Source: an uncultured Bacteroidota bacterium (GTDB lineage: Bacteria; Bacteroidota; Bacteroidia; NS11-12g; UBA955). Taken from it: a stretch of 6,528 bases of DNA. The stretch lies in NCBI GenBank assembly GCA_903959115.1, contig CAJBVU010000291.1, positions 1 through 6,528 on the forward strand, read 5' to 3'. Under the pieces are notes generated by a model. The model had not been told where the DNA came from. It did no database searches and worked only from the letters and a program-made list of their open reading frames with translations. The translations under genes were made by a program, and so were the position numbers. Below are positions 1-4,690 of the stretch, one piece after another. Numbering within the stretch: position 1 is the stretch's first letter; every line of letters begins with the position of its first letter.

Positions 1-24
1 AGCTTAACCTAAGTGAAATAAATA

Positions 25-477
25 TTATCTGCGTTTCCGTTGTTTTTCATCCAGCTCTTGAGAATAGGCTTGAAAATGTCCTTTTAGGTTTTCAAGGAAA
101 ACGGCATTGTCTTTTTTGCGTTCTCGGGCTTGATTAAGTTTGGTGCTAGGGGCTTTAATGGGCCTATTAAAGAGCCTTTCAGCAATCTGCAGCAGTTGTC
201 TTTGACTTAGTTTGCCATCTTCAGCCACAATGGCTCCTGAGCGTTGTAAAGCAATAATCAATTCGAGCAAAGCAGTGTCTGAATTGTTCCAATGTAACTT
301 TGGAAATAATTGGCTTTGTTCGGCAAATAATGAAGTTTGCTTGGGGATAATCTGTTTTATTTCGGATTGGAGATGCCTGGTGAAATCAGGCTTCGGATGA
401 TTGTTTTGCCGGGCGATTCTTATTTTGGCTCGTATAAATAAATCAAGTTTAGAAATGAGTTCTTTTTGCGCTTCCAC
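25..477 (-). CDS. RteC-like protein, C-terminal half (frameshifted from the upstream reading frame)
   Basis: This 150-residue frame carries the recognisable end of the RteC family. It has a segment LHWNNSDTALLELIIALQRS (the family's 'L.W..S...L.ELI.AL...G.I' block) and then a basic RERKKDNAVFLENLKGHF block, which matches the usual 'R.RK..R..FLd.Lk' ending. RteC is known in Bacteroides conjugative transposons as an activator of excision genes; orphan relatives are common in Bacteroidota mobile elements. The only possible starts are weak: the first codon of this frame is GTG at 477, and no ATG or ribosome binding site precedes it. The frame stays open further upstream, through the poly-A run at 490-498, into the region coding for the N-terminal half. 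Joined by one -1 shift there, the two frames give about 280 residues, close to full-length RteC proteins. It is therefore most likely the 3' part of one gene, not a separate gene. The family call comes from remembered motifs and was not searched. Confidence 0.7.
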   Translation of the reverse strand: MEAQKELISKLDLFIRAKIRIARQNNHPKPDFTRHLQSEIKQIIPKQTSLFAEQSQLFPKLHWNNSDTALLELIIALQRSGAIVAEDGKLSQRQLLQIAERLFNRPIKAPSTKLNQARERKKDNAVFLENLKGHFQAYSQELDEKQRKRR

Positions 478-866
478 AAAATATTGAAGTTTTTTTTTAT
501 GGCGTCGCTTGCCGCGTCCTTGAACTGTGGTGCACTTTTAAATTCTACTGAAAAAAGGATGAAGTCAAAATTGTCGGGCAGGTAGGTGATTTGATTCTCT
601 TTTATTAGAATCAAGTAATCTTCTAGAAATACCATGATATTAACACCGACTGCGAGCTGTGAAATTTCTATCTCGATAAGGGATTTGGCTTCATCATAAA
701 TTTTTGCCAGGTAAAGCCTGTATTGGTTTATTGAGCCAAAGGTATTGATGCGAATACCTGGTTCAAATTCTTCTTCAAAGAGATTTATTTGGACTCTTTG
801 CTTTGGTGACCATTCCACTTTGCGTGAGGCCAGCTCATTGATAATCGCTTGCATGGTTTGTTTCAT
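420..866 (-). CDS. RteC-like protein, N-terminal half (ends early by frameshift)
   Basis: This is a 148-residue frame starting at ATG 866 behind a good Bacteroidota -7 box (887-894). Residues 1-120 are mixed helical and strand-like, with a segment EAKSLIEIEISQLAVGVNIM that resembles the N-terminal helix of RteC proteins only loosely. After about residue 124, codons ATA AAA AAA AAC lead into a Lys/Asn-rich tail (KRKKNSFLNLIYLYEPK) that has no resemblance to the family and is probably out-of-frame translation. In the -1 frame the same DNA continues as KKKLQYFVEAQKEL and then the RteC-like C-terminus. Its product would act in the cytoplasm, probably as a DNA-binding regulator if intact. The gene is divergent from the integrase and shares the 817-bp region with it. 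That this is coding DNA is fairly sure; whether a functional protein is made depends on the frameshift. Confidence 0.65.
   Translation of the reverse strand: MKQTMQAIINELASRKVEWSPKQRVQINLFEEEFEPGIRINTFGSINQYRLYLAKIYDEAKSLIEIEISQLAVGVNIMVFLEDYLILIKENQITYLPDNFDFILFSVEFKSAPQFKDAASDAIKKNFNILWKRKKNSFLNLIYLYEPK
490..498 (-). other. Poly-A (A9) frameshift point in the RteC-like gene
   Basis: On the minus strand the N-terminal frame reads GCC ATA AAA AAA AAC TTC. Slipping back one base at AAA AAA continues as AAA CTT CAA TAT TTT GTG GAA, the frame that carries the RteC-like C-terminus. The run contains A AAA AAA and A AAA AAC in the correct phase for a canonical -1 slippery heptamer, and A9 is also long enough for RNA polymerase slippage. 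A tenth A would join the frames outright. The sequence alone cannot separate programmed or transcriptional slippage, an inactivating deletion, and a homopolymer sequencing error. Confidence 0.7.
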
Positions 867-888
867 TGCTTTTTTGCGTTAAAAAGCA
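867..888. repeat. 8-bp inverted repeat between the -7 box and start codon of the RteC-like gene
   Basis: TGCTTTTT at 867-874 pairs perfectly with AAAAAGCA at 881-888 across a 6-nt loop (TGCGTT). One arm abuts the ATG at 866 and the other overlaps the first two bases of the -7 box match. The position suits an operator or a leader hairpin that affects translation initiation. It is A+T-rich and so weak as an RNA stem. Confidence 0.5.
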
Positions 889-894
889 AATGTA
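887..894 (-). promoter_or_regulatory. -7 promoter box of the RteC-like gene (TACATTTG)
   Basis: On the minus strand, TACATTTG is a perfect match to the Bacteroidota -7 consensus TAnnTTTG and lies 20 nt before the ATG at 866. A clear -33 TTTG is not at the ideal distance; the best candidate is ATTGAC around 917-922, a few bases too far. If used, the mRNA leader would be only about 15 nt. Confidence 0.5.
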
Positions 895-963
895 TTTTTT
901 TTCATTGTCTAATAGGGTCAATTTGAACTTTATTCATTCTTATTTTACGCCACAAAATCACCT

Positions 964-1010
964 AGGGCAATAGGGCAATCATATATATATATGAATTGCC
1001 CTATTGCCCT
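964..1010. repeat. 47-nt palindrome built from TAGGGCAAT units
   Basis: Bases 964-978 pair with 996-1010 without a mismatch. The centre, 979-994, is itself a palindrome (TC, then six AT units, then GA), leaving only A995 unpaired. Each arm holds two tandem copies of the unit: TAGGGCAAT at 963-971 and 971-979, and in reverse ATTGCCCT(A) at 995-1003 and 1003-1010. A fifth, unpaired copy, ATTGCCCTA, stands at 1029-1037. The structure could be a cruciform or hairpin, or a cluster of protein-binding half-sites. It is not followed by a T-run typical of a terminator on the plus strand. Its role is unknown. Confidence 0.8.
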
Positions 1011-1142
1011 TGAGATATGATTTTACAAATTGCCCTAAAAAAACGAGCAAAATCAAGGCTTTACAGGGGAGCTGTCAGTGAAAGTGCGAATTGAGATAGG
1101 AGAGAGGGTTTGTTTCTTTATCCTGGTCTTAAACCAAACCTA

Positions 1143-1171
1143 GGTCTCAGGTTTCGAATCCAAAAGGGTCT
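1143..1171. repeat. 29-bp direct repeat, copy 1
   Basis: This is identical to 1247-1275 over 29 bases, with an offset of 104 bp; the flanking bases differ on both sides. The unit begins GGTCTCAGG, has the core TTTCGAATCC and ends AAAAGGGTCT. It therefore carries GGTCT at both ends and the palindrome TTCGAA inside. The core looks faintly like the T-arm of a tRNA gene (GGTTCGAATCC), but with an extra T, and the stem bases around it do not pair. Possible roles are a duplicated attachment core or a regulator-binding site. Confidence 0.85.
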
Positions 1172-1246
1172 TATACAATTCCCGTCCAATTTGAAGACAA
1201 ATAAGCCATCGAAGGGGGGGTAAATGGTCCAATTATTTTAGAACTG

Positions 1247-1275
1247 GGTCTCAGGTTTCGAATCCAAAAGGGTCT
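1247..1275. repeat. 29-bp direct repeat, copy 2
   Basis: This is the second perfect copy of the unit at 1143-1171, with 75 bp between the copies. Identity stops sharply at both ends, which points to a conserved functional site or a recent duplication. No third full copy is visible in the window; related pieces (AGGTTCG near 1345 and TTCGAACC near 1366) are much shorter. Confidence 0.85.
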
Positions 1276-1326
1276 AATTTTCGTCATTTTGGACGGTTAA
1301 TTGATGATTTTTAAGCATGTAAATAA

Positions 1327-1536
1327 TTAAAAAAATTGTTGTGTAGGTTCGGGATTCTTTCTAAATTCGAACCGTTGTAAGAGGGTTTTTGGCATTAAGG
1401 TCCCCTGCCAAAAATCATTTTGCAACTCGTGACGTTGACGCGTCACGGATTGACATAACTGATTGATAATTAATGTATTAGCATAGGCGGTTAGTGTACC
1501 TCTCTCTCCGCCCGATTCAATTTCATATTGTGTCAA
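1327..1536 (-). pseudogene. Possible remnant of a small protein gene, no clear start
   Basis: A minus-strand frame of 69 codons has only a TTG to start from. The frame is open further back, to a TGA at 1585-1587, without any ATG, and it runs through the hairpin at 1545-1567. The translation looks more protein-like than chance, for example TVYKVLTQYEIESGGERGTL before and after the TTG. The ending NDFWQGTLMPKTLLQRFEF has the pattern 'FW...P..L..RF' seen at the C-termini of some phage and plasmid replication proteins. That resemblance is weak and from memory. It may be the decayed 3' end of an element gene or simply a chance frame in a structured region. Confidence 0.22.
1428..1447. repeat. 7-bp inverted repeat CGTGACG/CGTCACG
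   Basis: CGTGACG at 1428-1434 and CGTCACG at 1441-1447 are perfect inverted copies with a 6-bp spacer, TTGACG. The half-sites are about 13 bp apart centre to centre. This G+C-rich patch stands out in an A+T-rich stretch and has the geometry of a dimeric protein-binding site. No protein can be assigned to it. Confidence 0.45.
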
Positions 1537-1544
1537 AACCTTGT

Positions 1545-1567
1545 AAACCGTTGCCCTGCAACGGTTT
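1545..1567. repeat. 9-bp perfect stem-loop (AAACCGTTG/CAACGGTTT)
   Basis: The stem is 1545-1553 with 1559-1567, and the loop is CCCTG. On the plus strand it is followed by CTTTGTTTTAG, an imperfect T-rich tail, so it could be a weak intrinsic terminator for rightward transcription entering the integrase region. No plus-strand gene is seen just upstream to need one. It could equally be a recombination site element or a leader structure of the integrase transcript. Confidence 0.55.
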
Positions 1568-1581
1568 CTTTGTTTTAGGGT

Positions 1582-1681
1582 GTTTCAGTGAAATGCATGC
1601 TTTTTAGCAAAAGTTTCAGTAACGTTTCAGGATCTCGCGACATGTTTCGGTAAATTTCAAAATCGAAACCTCACCTGAAAC
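1582..1681. repeat. Cluster of GTTTCAG-like boxes upstream of the integrase
   Basis: Forward copies are GTTTCAGT at 1582-1589 and 1613-1620, GTTTCAG at 1624-1630 and GTTTCGG at 1644-1650. Reverse copies are CGAAAC at 1664-1669 and CTGAAAC at 1675-1681. Start-to-start distances of the forward copies are 31, 11 and 20 bp, close to whole turns of B-DNA. The last copy ends two bases before the integrase ATG. Arrays like this are typical of integrase arm-type sites or of operators for an autoregulated promoter. The assignment is inference from arrangement. Confidence 0.55.
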
Positions 1682-1683
1682 TT

Positions 1684-2928
1684 ATGAAAATCAATACCTG
1701 TTCCGTAAAGTTCTATTTAGAACTGTCAAAAATTAGGCACGATGGTCATGCCATCTATTGTCGCATCATCGTCGATCGTAAAAAGGTGGAGTTCAAACTG
1801 CCATTTTATTGTTATTTAAAAGACTGGGATCATGTTACATCGCTACCCAAATCAAAGTCTCCAGATGCTCAAATCAAGATTGGAGAGATTGCCAGAATTC
1901 AATCTATCGTTAATAATGCTCTCAATGATGCCAATCGGTCTGGGAAGTCGATTAGCTCAAGAGAAATCAAAGAATATATTACTGGCGAAAGGGTGAAGCA
2001 TTACTCTTTGATCTATTTGGGTGACGTGGTGGTCAAAAACTATGAGAAAAATAAGCATGCGCCTATCCATAGGCAGAAAATCAAAAATACCATGGAATAC
2101 GTTCGCCATTACCTGGAAAAAGAACGCAAGTTAGACCTGCCCATAGAATCTGTGAATCTCCAATTTCTGAAGAACTTCGAGGCATTCCTTAAGGTGGTAA
2201 GGGTAGGGCGATACAATAAAAATCTGAGTATCAACACCGTTGGCAAGCATATGTCACGATTGAGAACGGTGTGTAAGTATGCCACCGATTCCGACATTAT
2301 CAGTAAGAACATTTTCCGAGGTTATATTATTCCTCAAGTTCGGGTAAGAAGAAAGTCGTTGAATTTGGAAGAGTTTCAGCGGTTGAGGGATTTGGATTTG
2401 ACCCTGTTCCCGGAGAAGGAGAGAGTGAGGGATGCTTTTATTTTTTGCTGTTTCACAGGTGTGCGATTCGCCGATTCACAAGAAGTAATTAAGAGGAGTT
2501 CAATACGATACGATAAAACTCTAAACACCCACTTTTTGACATTTGTACAAGGCAAGAATAAACACAATGTTGGATTGCAAATTCAAGTTCCAATGCTGCC
2601 CCAAGCGATGGCCATCGTTGAGAAATATGGACAATACGATTTTAGCGAAATTGAGGATCGGATATTACCACCATCTACCAATCAACATACCAATCGCGTT
2701 CTCAAACTGTTGGCCTTAGATGCGCAACTTGACTCGGATAAGTTACTCACGTTTCATCTATCTCGACACACCTGCGCGCAATTACAGTATGAGGCCGAAA
2801 TTTTAGAAAGAACTACCGGAGCATGGTTGGGTCAATTCTCGAACTCCATAACTAGTGTTTATCAGAACGAATATGAAAAGACCTTGGCTAAGGCAGCCAT
2901 TAAGTTTGAAGCGTATTTGAATAGTTGA
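1684..2928 (+). CDS. Tyrosine recombinase/integrase of a Bacteroidota mobile element
   Basis: This 414-residue protein catalyses site-specific DNA strand exchange through a covalent 3'-phosphotyrosine link. Residues 1 to about 95 are the arm-type DNA-binding domain seen in Bacteroidota integrases (start SVKFYLELSKIRHDGHAIYC, then the LPFYCYLKDWD stretch). Residues about 105-205 are the SAM-like core-binding domain, and about 220-410 the catalytic domain. Catalytic residues visible are Arg261 (FTGVRFADSQEV), Lys291 (FVQGKNKHNV), His358 and Arg361 (FHLSRHTC), and Tyr393 (SITSVYQNEY). The usual His/Trp nine residues before the tyrosine is Gln384 (WLGQFSNSIT). Length is close to that of IntDOT-type integrases. 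The start at ATG 1684 keeps the complete N-terminal domain, and no Shine-Dalgarno is seen, as is normal for this phylum. A -7-like TAAATTTC (1651-1658) matches TAnnTTTG at all but the last base. The gene diverges from the RteC-like gene, and GTTTCAG boxes lie directly upstream. Reduced activity because of Gln384 is possible but unproven. Confidence 0.93.
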   Translation: MKINTCSVKFYLELSKIRHDGHAIYCRIIVDRKKVEFKLPFYCYLKDWDHVTSLPKSKSPDAQIKIGEIARIQSIVNNALNDANRSGKSISSREIKEYITGERVKHYSLIYLGDVVVKNYEKNKHAPIHRQKIKNTMEYVRHYLEKERKLDLPIESVNLQFLKNFEAFLKVVRVGRYNKNLSINTVGKHMSRLRTVCKYATDSDIISKNIFRGYIIPQVRVRRKSLNLEEFQRLRDLDLTLFPEKERVRDAFIFCCFTGVRFADSQEVIKRSSIRYDKTLNTHFLTFVQGKNKHNVGLQIQVPMLPQAMAIVEKYGQYDFSEIEDRILPPSTNQHTNRVLKLLALDAQLDSDKLLTFHLSRHTCAQLQYEAEILERTTGAWLGQFSNSITSVYQNEYEKTLAKAAIKFEAYLNS

Positions 2929-3065
2929 ATGCACACTTGGTCGATTTTTTTGAATTCAAAATATACCAATTTCTCGATTCAAAGATTTCAAGTTTTTGGA
3001 GGATATGATTCTATTTTCGGAGATCCTAACTGTTTAAAATACAATATCATGCAATACGTCGAAGA

Positions 3066-3113
3066 TGTGTTATGTGACACAATTTTGACATGTTTTCTAT
3101 TGGGGGTTAAGAT
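3066..3113 (+). promoter_or_regulatory. Candidate promoter/operator before the lipoprotein operon
   Basis: TGTGT (3066-3070) and ACACA (3077-3081) form an inverted repeat with a 6-bp gap, the geometry of a CRP/FNR-family operator. Just after it come TTTGACA (TTTG at 3084-3087) and, 20 nt later, TAAGATAAT from 3108. The 20-nt gap equals that of the better promoter at 6128-6159, but only the TA of the -7 box fits TAnnTTTG. It could serve the lipoprotein gene starting at 3134. The evidence is weak. Confidence 0.25.
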
Positions 3114-3133
3114 AATCGATGCACTTTTGACGC

Positions 3134-3733
3134 ATGAAAAAATGCTATCTTATCGCTTTGTTCGCATTACTGCTGCTTCCAATCGTTTCGTGTAAAAAAG
3201 GAAGTGAAGATCCAACCATCTCTTTTCGCAGTAGAAATAACCGCTTGGAAGGGACGTGGAATATCGTGGAATGCAATTTCAACCGAAATATCATTTCAAT
3301 TTCAAACGTGACGGACACTTCATATACCAGGAGTAGTTTCAAAAATGACAGTGGTAATACAGTAAGGCGATATAATGGCATCGTTGAAAAATTAAATAAC
3401 TACTTTGGAATTGCATCGCTGGAGTTTACCAAAGATGGGTTCATTCGTTATAAAGAACAGCACAATGCAAGTGGCGGCAATCTAGAATCAACGAGTGATG
3501 GTATTTGGAATTGGAGAAAAACTGGAAAATCCAAGTATTCAATTTCCATTGGAACCGGATCTGGAACCCCTTTAGGTTTTATTTTCAAAGGCGGAGAATT
3601 TACTGTGACGAAATTAAGTCACAAAGAAATTATATTGGAATCTAGCTTCAGTGAATCTACCAAAATAACCGGAACTGGGGAGACTAGTATTCAATCCAAT
3701 GTCACCTATTGCAAATTGGAAAGGACTAATTAA
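3134..3733 (+). CDS. Predicted lipoprotein with lipocalin-like domain
   Basis: The 199-residue product starts MKKCYLIALFALLLLPIVSC: a short basic N-terminus, a hydrophobic core and a lipobox I17-V18-S19-C20, so Cys20 should be lipidated and the protein membrane-anchored. The mature part begins KKGSEDP. From about residue 36, the pattern RLEGTWNIVECNF, then EFTKDGFIRYKEQ, then GIWNWRKTGKSKYSISI, then FTVTKLSHKEIILESSF follows the layout of small Bacteroidota lipocalin-like domains: a W near the first strand, an 'F..dG' turn, a second W, and a final 'i..ls...l.l' strand pair. Ligand and role are unknown. The ATG at 3134 is chosen because it gives a complete lipoprotein signal; earlier in-frame starts are not needed. 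The next gene follows after 8 bp on the same strand, suggesting co-transcription. The lipoprotein call is strong, the fold moderate. Confidence 0.88.
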   Translation: MKKCYLIALFALLLLPIVSCKKGSEDPTISFRSRNNRLEGTWNIVECNFNRNIISISNVTDTSYTRSSFKNDSGNTVRRYNGIVEKLNNYFGIASLEFTKDGFIRYKEQHNASGGNLESTSDGIWNWRKTGKSKYSISIGTGSGTPLGFIFKGGEFTVTKLSHKEIILESSFSESTKITGTGETSIQSNVTYCKLERTN

Positions 3734-3741
3734 TTCATATC

Positions 3742-4593
3742 ATGGATACTAAGAAAAATTGGAAAATTGCAATTCTCTTTATTTGCGTTTTCGCAACAAA
3801 AATCAGCGCTCAGACTCCTTTTACAAAAAGACAGGTATATAATTTTAATCCTGGTGATGTAATGCAAACGACAAATAAGTACACTCAAACTCCAGGTCCG
3901 CCGATTTACGAAACGGATTCAATTGCAGAGCGATGGACGTCCAAGTTAGGGGATACGATTTTTTACAAAATCAAGCATACCTATTTTAGAGCGCCTTCAT
4001 GTCAGAGTTGTACTGCTGAAATTGTTGTGAGCACCGTGAAAATGGAGGTGACTGATTTGGATTCAATCGTAAAGCATGAAAATAAAACAGCCCGGATGGA
4101 GTTGCACGATTCATTTTTCATGTTTTGCAGTAAAAATGTATGGGCAAAAGTGCCTGGTAAAGACGATAGTTTATGTTTTGAGCCAATTGCGCATTATACC
4201 TATGTTGTAGAGGGATTGGGTGGTCCATATTTTCACCTTGTGTATCGCAAACAAATACCGTGGTTCAATGACCGTCAATTAACATACTACAAGAAGAATG
4301 GTGTGGAGTGCGGGAATTTCGTTTCAGGAATCGAAAAATTGAATCAGTTGAATTTTGAAATTTCAATTTCACCAAATCCATGTTCCGATTACACCTTGTT
4401 GAAGTTTCCAAAAAGGATGAATCATGCAACTCTTGTGGTACATTCAATTGATGGCAAATTGCTCAGAAGCATCTATGAAATTCAAGGAATGGAATATATC
4501 TTTCATAAAGATGGCCTCAAGCCAGGTATTTACATCATAGCAATTTCAAACAACGGAGAAATTGGCAGTCAGAAATTGATTGTGGAAAATTGA
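3742..4593 (+). CDS. Secreted protein with type IX secretion C-terminal sorting domain
   Basis: The 283-residue product has an N-terminal signal peptide (basic MDTKKNWK, a hydrophobic stretch to about residue 19, then cleavage after ISAQ near residue 24). Residues about 25-195 are not recognised; they include a CQSC pair (Cys87, Cys90) and Cys129, Cys145 and Cys190, which could form disulfides. From about residue 203 comes a typical type IX sorting domain. It has the opening ISISPNPCSDYTLLKF with the PNP motif at 211-213, the central LVVHSIDGKLLRSI with DGK at 237-239, and the closing GLKPGIYIIAISNNGEIGSQ followed by KLIVEN. Such domains direct export through the outer membrane by the PorSS/T9SS and are usually cleaved at the surface. 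The gene starts 8 bp after the lipoprotein gene, so the pair probably share a transcript and perhaps a surface function. The enzymatic or binding activity cannot be named. Confidence 0.92.
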   Translation: MDTKKNWKIAILFICVFATKISAQTPFTKRQVYNFNPGDVMQTTNKYTQTPGPPIYETDSIAERWTSKLGDTIFYKIKHTYFRAPSCQSCTAEIVVSTVKMEVTDLDSIVKHENKTARMELHDSFFMFCSKNVWAKVPGKDDSLCFEPIAHYTYVVEGLGGPYFHLVYRKQIPWFNDRQLTYYKKNGVECGNFVSGIEKLNQLNFEISISPNPCSDYTLLKFPKRMNHATLVVHSIDGKLLRSIYEIQGMEYIFHKDGLKPGIYIIAISNNGEIGSQKLIVEN

Positions 4594-4690
4594 ATTTCAC
4601 CACAGGACCAAAATGTTCACGTTTTTAAGCGGATTGTTCGGTTGCGGGGTATTGATTTAAAGACGGAGTTTATTGCTTTGAAAAATTGGG

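Larger units (their letters stand above)
867..1683. other. 817-bp gene-poor control region between divergent rteC-like and integrase genes
   Basis: No reading frame here has a convincing start and full-length product. The stretch is rich in short structured elements, listed separately: the start-proximal hairpin (867-888), the TAGGGCAAT palindrome (964-1010), the 29-bp direct repeats (1143-1171 and 1247-1275), a possible remnant frame on the minus strand (1327-1536), inverted repeats at 1428-1447 and 1545-1567, and the GTTTCAG cluster (1582-1681). Smaller signs are a G7 run at 1214-1220 and a 6-bp inverted repeat GGTTCG/CGAACC at 1346-1351 and 1368-1373. The layout fits a mobile-element control or recombination region; that function is inferred from position only. 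Confidence 0.55.

Noticed and set aside
1143..1171. tRNA gene or 3' tRNA fragment suggested by the GGTTTCGAATCC core
   Set aside because: There is an extra T in the arm, the flanking stem bases do not pair, and no anticodon or D-arm or CCA-side acceptor stem can be built around it.
1143..1275. Two 29-bp repeats as a minimal CRISPR array
   Set aside because: Only two copies, a 75-bp gap, no further units and no cas genes nearby.
3085..3113. E. coli-style sigma-70 promoter (TTGACA, 17 bp, TAAGAT)
   Set aside because: The match to -10 is only partial, and Bacteroidota use different boxes; kept only as a weak candidate promoter under the TTTG/-7 reading.
2929..3195. 88-codon plus-strand frame starting directly at the integrase stop (TGAATG)
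   Set aside because: Its composition is not protein-like, it overlaps the start of the well-supported lipoprotein gene in another frame, and it has no recognisable domain.
4594..4690. Bidirectional intrinsic terminator between convergent genes
   Set aside because: Only a weak A/T pairing (GAAAAA with TTTTTC around 4680-4700) that overlaps the stop codon region; no G+C-rich stem with a T-tail.
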